Positions 1 through 13,539 of a stretch of 64,000 nt of DNA are shown one piece after another. Each line of letters begins with the position of its first letter. Positions within the stretch are counted from its first letter, which is position 1. Made by a program: the position numbers and the translations under genes. Under the pieces are notes generated by a model that did no database searches, was not told where the DNA came from, and worked only from the letters and a program-made list of their open reading frames with translations. The stretch is from Odiellus spinosus (Eukaryota > Arthropoda > Arachnida > Opiliones > Phalangiidae), in the NCBI GenBank assembly GCA_963920705.1, contig OY987226.1:6636501-6700500 (forward strand), read 5' to 3'.

Positions 1-154
1 ATATAACCAGCGCGGCCCGCCTAATTTCCGTCCCTCTCTTCAAACTCAAAATATCGAGGAAGAGTTCAAATCACTCGAGCCAAACAGGGGTGATGACCTT
101 TTTTGCATAATTTTAAGTGATGGGCTAGTACGTTTACCTGGCCCTTTGCTGATA
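1..154 (+). mobile_element. Family A element, right part, cut by the window edge
   Basis: Matches the second half of the element at 38776: AAAATATCGAGG, TCAAATCACTCGA, CAGGGGTGATG, TTTTAAGTGATGGGCTAGTA. It ends at CCTGGCCCTTTGCTGATA. The left part lies outside the window. Confidence 0.88.
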
Positions 155-734
155 CTGATATCAGCAAATAAAGTGATAATTAAAGTGATCAATTAATATA
201 ATTAGAGTGAAACCAGATTAATAATTAAACGATTAGATTAAAAATTCTAACCTTGCGCTAAAGTTCCCGCGTTTTTGGTTGGTCAAACTCTTAATTAGTG
301 TTACCCTTCATTATTATTATCTCCTTCTGAAATACTTATGAAAACACACCTTTAAGTCAATATAGATAAAATAGGGTTAGAAGGAGAATTTCTCTGGATA
401 GTTTCTTCGTCTTAATCAATACGATATACGAAAGGCCATAGGAACGTACACCGTACTATCAATTTCAATCAAACCAATCAAGCAAAGCATAGTTCGCTAT
501 ATAGATATATGTATGTACTAACCAATCTTATCTCCTAACGTCCCATTCCTCCTTAGTTTTTGAACACGTGTTTTTTCTCCGCAATCCACAATAACTGGTA
601 CAACCCTTTCGCGATTTTCTATCTATAAACTTTTCCTTCCAAAATGAATACAAGCCGCACGATTCACAACGCGATTTTCTTACGGTTTCTTGATCAAAAA
701 CTAAATTTGGAGATGGAAAAAATATGAAATTCTA

Positions 735-830
735 GTTCAAAAAGAGTTTTCAAACTGTCTATTACTATGGCGGCATAATTCCTACAAGTTAAAATCTTTC
801 AGAGTATAAAGACATTTTTGAAAACTACTC
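735..830 (+). repeat. GGCGG bipartite dispersed repeat
   Basis: GGCGGCATAATTCC at 769, then AGAGTATAAAGACAT about 39 nt on, preceded by AGTTTTCAAACTG. A weak member: the second box is degenerate. Confidence 0.4.
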
Positions 831-929
831 TTGAATTACAGGAGTGGCGTAACCAAAGGGTAACCGAGAAAAATATATATATATGAAAAAAACTAACTAA
901 ACATCAGGGTCTCGAAAAACACGTTTCAA

Positions 930-1040
930 GATATACTCTTTTGTTCAAGTAAAGTTCGAAAGATTACCAAAACTAAGGGTGGATTAATACACTATGCTAT
1001 TAAGGTATTATTTGAAAAGTAGTATTTACTATTTTATTTT
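930..1040 (+). repeat. GGCGG bipartite dispersed repeat
   Basis: GGTGGATTAATAC at 978, AAAAGTAGTATTTAC about 40 nt on, preceded by TTTGTTCAAGTAAAGTTCG. The same frame reads KGGLIHYAIKVLFEK before a stop. Confidence 0.6.
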
Positions 1041-2530
1041 GAAGACTGGAGTATAGTAGCTCTGCGTAGCCCTTCCTATGGCATCTTCGTATCGTTGTAC
1101 AGCTCACTGGGCCGAAAATATCGATCTTGGATAGTCGAGGCCGTGCTTGGGGATAGTTGGTTGAACTTTCGGCAACCGTAGCGCGGGTTGGTAGAAGATA
1201 TAGTTATTTGTTCGCACTTTGTAATTCCAAATTTCCAATCCAGTCGGATTAAGATTATGGTGGTATTTTTTTTTTTTTATCTGTAAAAGTATTATAGGAA
1301 TGTTTTAATCTTGGGGTGTAATTTAATAACGAGGTCATTCTATCGTTTTTCTTTAAATTTCCATTCCATACTATTTATACCCTAGAAATAACTGATATGA
1401 ATTTTAAATACTGATCTAAAATAATTTGAAAATATATATCCTACTAAGCCTTGGCTATTTTTAAAGTCTCGGCAGAGTGATTTTCTTAGTTACTCACTGT
1501 TTGCCACTTAGATGTAGGTTATGATTGTTAGTTTATGTTTTTGAAAATACTTGCAGCCGTCGCCCAGTTAATTCTTTCGATGCAAGACACGTAATGAGGC
1601 GGTATTTACGTAAAATGAAAAACTCAAACGTTTATTATGTTATTAAATATGTTTGCGGACAGTATACGTTATTTTTAACTCGTTGGCGCATCCAATTAGA
1701 TAGCACGATTTATAGCGTTGTTGTTTTCAATTTTAGAACAAGCTGAATCGCGAAATTTGATTGGATGTGTCTTCTAATCGGCTGTATCGTGATGATGTGA
1801 GAATAGCAAGTATGTGTGAAATTATGGAATCAACATTCCATTACTAGTTCTCACCAGAGTAATTGTTATTTAGGCCAATTTTTGTGAAAATAAGACGTTT
1901 TTAATTACTATTTCTGTTTTCCAATTTTAAAAAGAAATTTCAGTCCATAGCAATTTATTTATTTTTAACATTAGCTTACCCAAAATTCCAATGGAACTTC
2001 TTCTACCCTAACTCCTAAACCTTGCTTGGTAATAAAAGTTTGGAAGATTGGACTACTAATGAAAAAGATTGTGGGTCTTTTTTTTATTAAACTGCTAGAA
2101 AGGTTTTGCAGCAGAAATTTAAACGAAGGATCAGAGATTCATTAACGGTTAGTTAATATAGTGTGAACAGAATCTTTATATAAAAAAAGAAATGAGAATT
2201 CCCTGTATTCGCTGGGCCAGGAATTGAGAACTGGATGTAGCACGCTAGTGAACGCGGAGAACGCTCTAGAGATGGAGGAAATAGAAAATGGTGGAACGAA
2301 GCTCGGGGCGGATGACAAAAGTAAAAAAAACCCGCCGGCGGGAGTTTGGGAGAAGAGAGAAAGAGGTGGATCTTTTCTAACTATACTGTTGTTATGGTGA
2401 TGAGTTCCCTATCTTCTATTATCTATCTCGTCTCTCCGTTGTCTCCCCGCCCTCCTCCCTATATTTTTCTCCAACAAAGAGCATGGCCTCCCGTTAAAGG
2501 GTTACTAACACACTGGTTTTTGAACCTTAA

Positions 2531-2823
2531 AGGGAAACTTGGAGCTAAAAATGGAACCATTTTTGAATTTATTTTCGGAATCAACGTGACATAAAACGTA
2601 TTCGAGATTTTTTTCTGAATTTTTAGACACGATTTTGATATTTAATTTCTAAAGTTTGGTATAATTTGAAAGAAAGTAAATATAAATTCGGACCATTCAT
2701 ATTATTTCAGCCTTCAGCAGCGCGTGTAATGTCATAACATTAAAATAATAGGCCTACGTTTGATACTAAAGGTCTTAGAAAATAAATTCATAAAAGGTTT
2801 CAATTTTAGCTCGAATTTTCCCT
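2531..2823 (+). mobile_element. Family F TIR element, TTAA-flanked, copy 1
   Basis: 293 bp between TTAA sites. Left end AGGGAAACTTGGAGCTAAAA; right end TTTAGCTCGAATTTTCCCT, decayed. The core carries AATTCGGACCATTCATATTA and CAGCCTTCAGCAGCGCG, shared with the 56131 copy. Confidence 0.85.
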
Positions 2824-3299
2824 TTAAATTTGGTTCTCATCTTCTGCATTATAATAAGTTACGTGGGGCATAGTAATATACGTAATATATAAATATTACT
2901 AAAATCTCCCTTACTTTCTGACAGTTCTTTCTTTGTTAAACAAAAATAGTTTTAATATCCAAATCTCTAATCTCTAAACTATAGAATAATTAAATTAAGC
3001 CTTGTTATTATCGACGATTGAAATGAAGACCGTGACTTGAGTTTCAAACTTATCCGAAATAAAACTCGTCGCGTGTAATTTACACACCTGTACATTTTAG
3101 CGTTTCTCACGGACAGACAGACAGACGTACCTAGATAATTAAGTATTTTTATTACAAATCTAAATCGAGTTTGATAAGAACCCAAAATGTTTGTTAGTAA
3201 TTTGACTAAGCTAATGATACAAATTAATTATTGGTTTGATCAAAGTTAAATTTAAATTAAAGAAAAAACGGAATATTAGATATTTCATAAACGTTTGAC

Positions 3300-3718
3300 C
3301 AGAGGTATATAATAACCCCCTTCGGGGGGAAGTATGAAAACCCCTATACTACCAATGCTAAAAATCACGAACAACAAGAGCCCGCTGCTGACTATCTAGG
3401 CCACTAGCTCGCGCTGGACTTCTCAATGTCGCTACTCTAGTAAATGGTCTTTGTATAAACAAGACGGCTCGATTTGTGTTTAGAACTTCCTGTCTCGGGA
3501 GTCAGGCTGTCTGTTGAAACGGAGTCGAAGGTTGACTTCAGCTCGCAAGTTCCGGAAGTGTGCGTAGGGAAAATTTTGTGAGGTTCAAAATGGTGTAACT
3601 ATTTTTTGGGAGTAAAGCGGTGTGTCGATCCGCCGCGATTTACGCCGGGCACTTGTTGTTCGTCGATTTTGCCTACCTTTCATACTTCCCCCCCGAAGGG
3701 GGTTATTATATACCTCTG
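3300..3718 (+). mobile_element. Family D TIR element, copy 1
   Basis: 419 bp. Ends are CAGAGGTATATAATAACCCC and its inverse, followed inside by the self-complementary CCCCCTTCGGGGG and GAAGTATGAAA, giving a TIR of about 40 bp. Flanks are the 7-bp repeat GTTTGAC. No coding capacity; the open frame crossing its right half is chance. Confidence 0.94.
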
Positions 3719-3725
3719 GTTTGAC

Positions 3726-5701
3726 ATATTAGAGAATACTATAATGAGAAATACAGATGGAATATTGATTACATTTAATGATAAAGATAGGCAGAATCGT
3801 TGTATTCATCTCTGTTGCAGACTGTCCCTTATCCTCTCCTAAAAACATCAGATCTTTGTTTTTTTTATTACCAGAAAATCATAAAATTAATATCTGTCTA
3901 GCTTTAGTGAATGCGGGTCAGCCCCTAAATGGGAGGGAGACATGTCCTGAATCGATTTTGAAACGGTGACATTCATTTTGAGTTTGTGAAAAATTCGTGA
4001 CAGCCTCACTTTAACATTTTTCACAACCGAATCAAAAGTCCTTCGTGTTTTTGGGCTAAAATAAAAGCCATCTCGGTCTCTATGATACCCGTTTTCAGGG
4101 TATACAGCGTGTAATTTCTAGGATGAAGAATTTGCTCTGATTACTAGTTTTCGCTGTCATTACTGGTTATTGCGAAGCGGCTGTAACATTTATTCTCAGG
4201 AATTCGCCTATATTAGGCTCTTTGTAGGCCAAAAACTCGGTTAACTTTACTAAGCTGTAGACCTTAATGACCAAATTTGCCCAAAAATATCTCATGCTTG
4301 TAAGTTTGTAATATAAAAAATATCAGATGTTTTTTTTTGGCGAGTGGAGAAGTATCCTACATAATTTATTTTTCCCCTTTTAAATTCTTTCGCGAAGGAT
4401 GGAACAATTAAACTTTAAATATTTGTATTTTTTTGTTCTCAACGTATACTATCAGTTCTGTAGACCTTTAAATTTTTCTCTTTTTATAACGTTAAAGAAC
4501 AAAACGGTATTAAGGAGAGAATGTCGCCAAAAAAGGTCTACTTTTACGTCCGAAACCTATATGGAATGTGAAGCGTAAACGCTAGCAGTGACATTTCGTT
4601 ACATTGTGTCTCCTTTTTCTTTACATCTGCCTTTCTTTCTTAATGCTCCCAATGGGGTGATGGATTATTTTATACGAAGTAATCTTACGATCCGATTATT
4701 TTACTCATTTCAAGATAAGGATGATAGCTTCGAGTCGGATGGAGAAATTTCTAGTTTTCTTACTTTGACATTGGAATCTCTAGGTCAAGGTTAAACGGTA
4801 GTTTTGGCAATTTTGGCGAAGCCTTACTCGTGAACAAAATATACGATGGCTGTCACCATCTGTTCTAATATTCAAAATATTTTCTAAAGCATTTGAATAT
4901 CTGTAACTGAATTGTTTTTTTTAACGATGCTTCTGAATATATTACTCAAATACCATTTGGAACTAGTGAAAAATCCGTGGTAGACTCACTTCAAAAGGGA
5001 AGCTCGGAGGGAAATCATGTGTTAATTCATAAATCATGGTGTTTTTGTGGACTTGTTTCGCAAACACTTACCCCCCCCCCCCCAAATAAATTGTTTTTAC
5101 CATTTAAAACTATTATAATTGAAGTATTTAACGAATTAGTGGTTTAACCAAACGTAAATTAAAAATACTAATGGTAAAACTTCAGATAAATAACTTCAGA
5201 AAAATTTGCATATAATTTGTTTTCATTTCATCTTCTATTTAATATTATATAACCACCTGAAACTATTTTAAAATTTACGCACCGATCTGAACAACATGTT
5301 ATTGCATTTCATAATTCAGTATATTCTGGTATGTCATTATTATAATATCGAGATGTTATCCATCTAACAATATATTTCCATAAATAAACTATATAGCTTA
5401 ATAATTCTTCGACACTATTAGGGCATGGACGAACTATGCGATTGGGGGAAAAAAAGGAATATTTTGGGATACAATCATATGGTTTTCTCTCTTCTATTGG
5501 TGCTGGAAATATCGCCTCTATAATAACTTACACGATAGAGTTGATGTTATGTCTATATAAAAGTATAAATAGTTTTTATTTGTAATCTAAATAGACCTTA
5601 GATAACTTAATAAGTAAAAATCCCCTCAGATTTGCGCCCTTATAGAGAGATGTTCCTATAGGTTAGTAGAAACGTCTATCTGGTTGACGTTTAATGATAT
5701 C
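3726..5701. other. No gene seen between family D and family C elements
   Basis: Only short chance frames. Two similar words, GTGAAAAATTCGTGACAGCC (3985) and GTGAAAAATCCGTGGTAGAC (4968), hint at an old duplication. Confidence 0.6.
5071..5083 (+). repeat. Poly-C run, 13 bases
   Basis: Homopolymer; a second, 15-base run is at 43654-43668. Both are prone to assembly length error. Confidence 0.95.
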
Positions 5702-5708
5702 ATTAAAT

Positions 5709-5989
5709 CAAGGAGGATCAGAGAAGGAGAGGAAATGTGGGGCTGCGTTGAGTTAGAGAGAGAAGAGCCAACCTCCCACTCGGGTGGAAAGGGGGGATAG
5801 GAAATTCTCGAGGTAAACTGTTGTCACGTGGTCGCTAGCTAGCGCGTCTCATAAAGGATTCGTTTTACCCACGCGACAACATTTTACCACGAAACGTCTC
5901 TACCCCCGTTCTCCCAGAGTGGGAGTTTAGGCCGACGCAGTAGGAACCGCGCCGTCCCCACATTTCCTCTCCTTCTCTGATCCTCCTTG
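5709..5989 (+). mobile_element. Family C TIR element, copy 1
   Basis: 281 bp. Ends are CAAGGAGGATCAGAGAAGGA and its inverse, with a TIR of about 34 bp, flanked by the 7-bp repeat ATTAAAT. The interior is GC-richer than the surroundings. It has CTAGCTAGCGCG and GTCACGTGG motifs and two hairpin-like CCCACTC/GAGTGGG segments. No coding capacity. Confidence 0.95.
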
Positions 5990-6539
5990 ATTAAATAAAG
6001 TATTTATTTATTCACAAACATAATAGTTGATATTTCGTGTTTAACTATATTAATTAAAAAAATATTTACAGAAGTGTAATAGATCCAGTTTGTATCTATT
6101 CGTGTTACTATATATTCTATGGTTTCAGTTTCATTGTATAATTCGTCCATGAGTTGGAGGAATATTACCTCAGTCTGTTCCAAAAATGTTTCGTTCTGGG
6201 AAGTCTTAAGCCTAATCTCCAATCCCCCGGGTTAGGTATCGCAGCCGAAACGTAGACGTGTTTACGTTAAGCCTTGCCTACTGACTTTCTTTACACAATT
6301 TATAGATTCATTTACACCCGTTGGAAGGATCCTTAAACGCGTAAAAAACTAGTTTTCCAATGGGAATATAGAATCTTTCCTAGGTTGTAACTCTCGTTTT
6401 TGCGGGTCTACCCACGCGATGGTATTTGGCTCTCATATACGAACTAGAATCGCTTAAATATTTCAGTATAGGTGGATTGGATTAAATCTATATCTTTTCA
6501 GTATAGGTGTAAACCTAAAGGCTTCCATCTAAGCTTTGT

Positions 6540-6625
6540 TTAAGACGTATGAATAGCTGAGGCTCCTTTTTACATAATGTTAATTCTCATAGGAAAAAAA
6601 GTAGTTATTCCAATGAATAATTTTG
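6540..6625 (+). repeat. GGCGG bipartite dispersed repeat, first box altered
   Basis: GAGGCTCCTTTTTACATAAT at 6559 and AAAAAAAGTAGTTATTCC about 37 nt on. The middle, ACATAATGTTAATTCTCATA, closely matches the copy at 14599 (ACATAATGTTGAAACTCATA). Confidence 0.55.
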
Positions 6626-6929
6626 TCATAGAGATAAAGTCTGTAGGCTTTTTCGTGTTGTAATCTATAACTGACTCTGACTTTATACGTATATACCCTT
6701 CCTTCTCGTTGGCGATTGCCTAATACGCAAATCGATACGATATTTACCCTTATCCTACTTTTAGGATTCGGTACAGGTCAATTATAGGTCGCTTTTAAAT
6801 TTATTATTTTAATTTTTATTAGATTAAATAATACGGACACGAAAGAAATAATGGTTGGGATCACTTGTAGAGATTCTTTATAAAAAAATGGGATTAATAC
6901 GAACAATAGTGGATTTTAAAGTGCAAGCT

Positions 6930-7218
6930 GCAAGGCCTGGATTTAGGGAATTAGCCCCATAGAGGTGCATAAAATTTGAGGGGTTGATCCCTCCACGTAA
7001 TCCTGTAGCTTAGACTGTACTAAAGTGATTACGTAAATGACTGCGAATTTAATATTGCCAAAGGCTGTAGTCAGTTATCGCGTAGACAATTTACAAATAA
7101 TATGATTGGCCGAAATTTATCTTTACTTTTATTCAAAATTTACGAAACTTCAGAAATTAATTTAAACACCAAAAACGTGTCTAAAAAAGCTGTTCCATTT
7201 TTGGCTCCAAGTTTCCCT
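6930..7218 (-). mobile_element. Family F-related element, one end intact
   Basis: The right end reads GGCTCCAAGTTTCCCT followed by TTAA. Reading inward on the minus strand are AAAATGGAACAGC, TTTTAGACACGTTTTTGG, and GGCCAATCATATTATTTG. The opposite terminus is not recognisable, so the left limit is a guess. Confidence 0.65.
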
Positions 7219-7458
7219 TTAAATTAATTTTCACGACAGTTTATTTTGCATAAAAGAGTATATCATTTGGCAAAGGATCTCTACAAGAATTTGTTTCTCG
7301 AAAACTTAAGTTTTACATTTCCTAAACTATGCGAGTTTCCAGCTAGTTTTCAGTAGAATTGTATTGACGCTTGTAATTTCACTCATCTTGAGAACTCCGC
7401 GTTGAAATCTTAAGTTGGGACGATCTATATAGGCAGGATGACATCTCATAATTGTTTA

Positions 7459-7480
7459 CTCAAGTATAGATACTTGAGTT
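7459..7480. other. Perfect palindrome of about 22 bp
   Basis: ACTCAAGTAT-AG-ATACTTGAGT. Isolated, with no matching second copy seen. Confidence 0.65.
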
Positions 7481-10400
7481 TATATAGAAACGTAAGAAAG
7501 TCAAGACATAAAAAAAAATCTTATATTAGAACAAAGATTGTGTTAGTTTTCCACGAGAAGGGTCGAGGGAATTCTTATGACTGCGTGCTTGGGCTACTGT
7601 CAGCAATAAATAACTAAACGTGACCAGTATTTGAAATCAAGGATTTTGGGCGTTAGATGTGAATTAGCTACTACTTTGGTGTCAGGGGTTTTGTTGAGAA
7701 ATAAGTGTTCGATACTCTAATCATAGAAATTGTGTTTTTTTTTTAACTCGTAAAGGTGTAATGAAAGATATTTTTTAAAAATATTATAATAATTATATTA
7801 ATTAGAATCATTAAATAATTGATCAAAAAATATTTGCATAACGTGATGAATGTATAGCTTGTCAAGTTTGTGATCCATTTAGGAAATGTCGGGGTATTAT
7901 ATTGATATTTTTTCAGTATAGAGAGTCTATGTAAAGGAATTGGTCAATCTTTCCAGGACTTGATAGGCTTTATATTAGAATTAAATCATTTTTAGATGGT
8001 TTATTGATAAATCTAATATTTTTTTATATTTAGACTAAATCGAAATCGGAACATAATACTATTAAGTATAAATGAAACTTATTAAATCGTGATTAAAACG
8101 ATTTAAATCGCGATTAAAAATTATTTAAATAGCCATTAAGGCGCATCATCAGGCCTGTAAGACGTGATACTAGTCGTCTCAAACCCGAATGTTTATTTGT
8201 GTTTTTCTAATTTTGTTGCGTAATTAGTTGCAACTTTTTTTTTAAAATAACCTATTTAAAAACAAATCCCCGATAATGAAATTCTAGAGGTATCTCAAAA
8301 TCTCAAAAAACGTTAGCTTTTTTCCTGAACTTTGAAGTGCTGGTGGTGAAACATTTCTACAGGCGTATGATAGAAAATACATTAGCTAATTTTCCCCTAT
8401 ATAACCGCTTTCCTTTGCACTAGCCTGTTTTTAAAATAGAACACTTTTACAGTAGTTACAAATAAAAATAGAAAATATACACTTTTAATAAGTAGAAAAA
8501 ATATATAAAATATTCCTAACAAAAAAAAAAACGAACCCTAGAGTTAAAATAACAAATCATTCGACTTAGGTCTGCAAATGTACAAATTCACTTAAAATAT
8601 ACCGGTAAAGCTTATTCTTTTCAAGATGTAGATGTAGGTCACCCCTAAACCTTGCTTGCCATCTTGATAATAACTCAAATTGCCGCTTACCGTATCCGAT
8701 TGTATCAAAAATTCAGCAAGAGATGTTTCCGGTACGGCAACTTTTATATCCATAATTATATCCACTTCTTTAGGCGTGGCTGATTTTATTCAAGGTAACT
8801 TTAAGCTCGCTTAGAATGTCAGGAAACGAAATAATTTCATGTTAATCAGATTGCCCATATACCCGTAGCACGCTAATGATTCAATGATGTTTCTTTCAAA
8901 AATTATATCCTTTTATATTTTTAATCTTTTTACCCTTTTTTTTTCTAGTTTAGTCGCGAGAATCTAAATGTTCACTGATTACGTTTAAATTACCCTAATT
9001 ATACTTAAGCGTAAAATATCATAGCGTCATTATCGTATAGACGTTTTAGGTTAGATTACCAAGACGCGACATTAGCATATTTGTATTTAGCCCTAATTGT
9101 TTTTTGAAAGTAATGACCTAATTGAACCCTGGAAAAAAAGCTTGAACGTGAGATACAATTTAATTGGTCTAACACTAACAGTGTTATAAAAGTTATGTAA
9201 GAGGGGTTTTTTCATGATATTTATGTAGATTTTACGTGTTAGTTAGTTCGACCACGTTTTATATTATAAATATGACTAGTTTTTTGGGAAGTGCTTTCGC
9301 TATTTTAGGATTATACTACCGATTTTAATATTTTATATCGTGATTACTTAAATATGTAACAAAATTCTTGGAGCTTGAAATTACACGTGGAAGTAACTTT
9401 TCGTTTTTGATAATTAATGTAGATATAATATATATATAGAGATAGTTTTTGCACGATTCACGAAGTCGCGATTAGATTTGCTATCTTAAAGGGAAATATA
9501 CTATGATTTGAAAATGAAACAGATATTTATAGTATTTTCAAGAATTGCGCTACAAATTATGGAAAAAAATAAATGAAGCCATAACCTTATCACGTGACCT
9601 GGTAGACATATAACACTAAAATGTAGATAAAGTACACCCCATACTGATCATCACCATAGAGAGTATAAGAATATTATTCGTCTCTGGAACTTATCTCGCA
9701 TAGATAAGTAAAGAATCTCATAACTTGGTAAACTTCGAACTTGGTGCACTTTTCTTTAAAAATTCATAACTTTAGTTTGACTGGCTCGAATTAAGATTAC
9801 TAGGGCTCGTTTTGTAGACGCCATATAGGGCTATTCGGAAAAAATAACTTCGACACTCTAGGAAAATATCCGGAGAAGATACGACGCTAATTAGCCCACC
9901 CCCAAATTTGACTAATCAATTGAATGGGAATTTTAGATAAAATAAGATTTTACGGACCAAGTTAAAAGCTAGACCACACCAAGTTATAAGACGCTAGGAC
10001 TAGTTTTGTAACCGCGACTACGCAAAAGGTTTTGGTCGTGGAGGGCTAAACACGCGATGAGTGGCTGCGTGATGAGTCGATCTTCGTAATACAATCTTAT
10101 TTTTTTCCCTATTAATTCTATAGCTCTCCTAATACACCTCTTTCCAAAAAGTGTACCAAGTTAGGAGGTCCTACCCTATTAAGAAAAATATATTGCAGTT
10201 TCATATTAGTTTTTAAGCTCAGTTATTGTTAAAATAAATGAAAATAAGAGTTTGATGTTTAACCCACATTCTCCCTTTAAGTATACAAATCATGGAGTTT
10301 AGCTTCGGGCGTATACCATCAAATCACGTTGTGAAATAGACGATATACCGCACCAGTTTTGAGATAGGACGAAGCACGTTGGTAACGTGTATCTCAATTA

Positions 10401-12330
10401 TATAGAAGCAGAAACGCGAAACATCGCACCTAATCCACTTCTCGTTGGCCTAGGAGGCAGTTATTTTCAATTAGGGCTTGACTTTCGGGCGGATATACCA
10501 TCTCTATTCTCTCGAAGCGAACCCCCGGTATAAAAGCCAACCGTCGAGAAAGGAAAGACTCGTAACTCTTTAGTACCACTAGTCCAAAAAGGCGAGATTT
10601 CATGGAACGATATTTTCGAGTTTGGACGGAGAGGTAGTTTAACAACTTGAGATTGAAATCTGTACTTACGAGTTCGTATCACGTATTCCAAGCTATGATT
10701 CATTCTATTCCCCCGTGATTTAGTTTCTTTTGGAACACGGAGGACGTCATAGCCCGTTACGTACGTGCTATAAACTGAAGTTTTATAACTTATCGAGTAG
10801 TGGTACTAATAGATGATTATATAAATAGCTCAGTTCGGCTTGATCAACTTGTTAGTTTAGCGGCCGCGTCACTGTAGACGTCACTCATCCCCTAGAGTTC
10901 CGGATGTATAAAGAGCGCAGGCGCGGAGAAAGCAGGCGTTAAGCTTGAGAGTAAAACTAGAGATCTTTAGAATTTTGTCATTCTGACTGCGGGCGCCGTG
11001 TTTCTGTACAAGAAACGTCACAGGTGACGTCGACGCTCAACTTACGAAAAAGGACTCCTCCCTTTTATATATTTATCTATTTAAACCATCTTTGAAAAAG
11101 TTAAAATTTATCAATGTTAAAAACATCTAGATTATTAATTTCAAGGAATGCCATTGAAGTCTTTAATTATTGTAGTGCATTAAGACGTACTCGAAGTCAT
11201 ATCCATATCAGTTATATAGTTCTTAGATGATTGTGAGTCAACGTTGGTCTGTAAGATATTGAAATTATCTTCTATAAATCAGTAAACCTTTTGGAACTGA
11301 ATCTTTCTTATTTTTTTTCTCATTCCCGCCACTTTAAGACCCTTGATTTTAATGATTTTAAGAACAGTTTAATTACCCTTTATACAAAATTTATTGACTA
11401 TATGGTAGGGAATTACATTTTGGACAATGCAAGCAACTGGAAACGCCACTTAATCCAATGATCATGTACCTTTTTCCCTCCTGTAGTAAAAGAGAATGAG
11501 ATAACATTTGAACTGGACTTGAATAAGAATCGTAGCAAGGTGGAGAAAAGTCTTACGTAGTAAATTTATCTTGTTTTATTTTATTTATTTTTTATTTTAA
11601 AAGAAAGATCTTTGTTCCCGAATCTTTAGGGAGGCTCAATTTCATGTTGGGTAAATCGAGAGAAAAATTTTTCTTTTATATTTTTTTAGTTTCTATAAGC
11701 TCCCGATGACTTTGAGCTAGAACACTCCCACCGCCCCGCTATTTTAAACCTTTGGAAGTCTTTTGTAACTATCTTTTGGGCCAGATAAAAAGGGGGTCAC
11801 ACTTGTACCCGGGGTACTAAATCGATTCAAGATTACAGCGCGTCTAAAGCTACGTTCAGTCTCTATTAGAAGTGTAGGCTGACGTTAGCTATTTAGCGTT
11901 GCTCACGCTGAAATTTAAAACTGATTTATACTGATTTACACTTTAGTTTTGAATTCGTTCGAGATCGTATAGCACTTTCAAAGAAAGGCTTACGTCTATA
12001 TCTAAAGAAACAAAGCGATGAAATAAAGTGTGGCATAGTTTTGTAAGCGTTGAGAGTTTAAACTGACCCATACTGTAGATGACTTTCTACTACGTAGTAC
12101 GCCGTACATAGGGAACAAATTCCCCTGAAAGAAAAGGCATGTTTTCTTGCTAGCCTCCATCTTTTATCAAAGTCGTTTATCACTAAGGCTAGAATCCCCA
12201 CTTTTTTGAAAAGAGCCAAGCTAGCTAGGAGCTAGTGAGTGAGAGAAAAAGAACAGACCCTTTTTAGTTTCACCTACAAAAAGAAATTCTTTTAGAAAAT
12301 ACGCGTATGATTGTGGATTTAGTATTTGTT

Positions 12331-12535
12331 TCTCGGAGCTAAAAAAATAGAACAGTTTTTGAATTTATTGTTCACAATCTCGACACTAAATTATATCCAC
12401 ATTTTAGTGGTTAATTTAAATTCTGAAGTTGGATTAGTTTTTGTTTTGGATTTCATCGTAGGATAAAATCGGGCCAATCGTATTATTTCAGCCTTCAACA
12501 GCGCTATAGCAATTGAATTTTAAAGAGTTTGCCGC
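12331..12535 (+). mobile_element. Decayed family F copy
   Basis: CGGAGCTAAAAAAATAGAAC, TTTTTGAATTTATTGTTC and GGCCAATCGTATTATTTC, then CAGCCTTCAACAGCGCT, follow the order of the intact family F copies. Both termini are lost. It directly precedes a family E copy. Confidence 0.7.
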
Positions 12536-12559
12536 AGCACTTGTCGCGGGGATTTTGTT

Positions 12560-12920
12560 AAGCCAAAGGTTTGATTAGTCGGAAATATCCACCAGTAGAA
12601 AAATTACAAATAAATATTAAACTAGAAATAAATTTAAAACTTACCCGGAAAATAGGCTTATCTTGATTCATGGAGATTCGGAATTTTTTCGCTTTAAAGG
12701 GTCGGCGACCAATGAGCAAAGGCAGTCGTTGAGGCGAGATCTCCATGAAACTTCCAATAACATTCGATTGGTTGCTGACCCTTCAATGGGAAGAGATTCA
12801 AGATCTCCATGAATCCAGCTAAGCCTTTAAGAATTTAATTTATTTCTGGTTTAATATTTATTTGTCAACTTTTACTTTACTGGTGGATTAGGCCTAAATA
12901 ATCACTAGGTTGCATTTAAT
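12560..12920 (+). mobile_element. Family E element, decayed copy
   Basis: Shares ATCCACCAGTA, AATATTAAACTAGAAATAAA, AATAGGCTTA, GATTCATGGAGAT and GACCAATGAGCAAAGGC, then the inverse arm and the end ACTAGGTTGCATTTAA. The outermost left end is not recognisable. It abuts a decayed family F copy on its left. The open frame on the minus strand here is chance. Confidence 0.82.
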
Positions 12921-13539
12921 AGTAGGAAAAATCTATAGACCTCCAAGAAATTTGTGTCAGTAAATATTTTCATTAGAAACAACGCAATTGAAACTATTAT
13001 ATACGATCATATCCATCTTGTTCCTTTTTCCTCTCCATCTCCATCCTCCGCAGGAAGAAGAGTAAAAAAATCTCTATTCTCGCTGCCCAAAACCAAAAAG
13101 GTCTCATAAAATAAAGCGCGCGCACATCTGAGTTACGCGAACGGGAATGGAGAATAAATCTTTAAGTTACAGCTCGGTCTCAATAGGGTTATAAAAAACC
13201 CCTCCAGCTTTTTTCACCTACTTTATCAAGAGTAAGAAAAGCGCGCCAAAAAGATGAAGGTAAAGTCTGGAAACTGGAGGCTATGATGTTGCGAAAGATT
13301 TATATACCAGGATATATGAAACCTTGTTGGTTTTTAATTTCGATAAAATATATAGAAAAGTTTTGTTTGTTTTTTGGCAGTGGATTCCGAGATATGCTAT
13401 TATTATTTCGTGTAGCTTTATATAGGTTTTGGATAACTTTTATAATATACTTAATCTAAGAAAGTCATCTTGTTTTAAAGTTTGTTTTTCATGTACCAAA
13501 TGTTCCTTTGGAACAGAAAACATGAAATTATAATGCTCG

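Larger units (their letters stand above)
155..2526. other. AT-rich, no gene
   Basis: Holds two GGCGG repeat copies (769, 978). A possible third at 1245 (GTCGGATTAAGA) is too weak to call. Short frames at 1525 and 2346 have no protein features. Confidence 0.6.
5997..12330. other. Long AT-rich stretch, no gene
   Basis: Contains a GGCGG copy (6561), the family F remnant, the 7459 palindrome and weak local duplications. These are ACTAGGGCTCGTTTTGTAGA near 9800 versus GCTAGGACTAGTTTTGTAAC near 9990, and TTCGGGCG..ATACCATC near 10305 and 10485. 10860-11045 is GC-richer with GACGTCAC at both sides, possibly an eroded TIR element. Confidence 0.5.
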
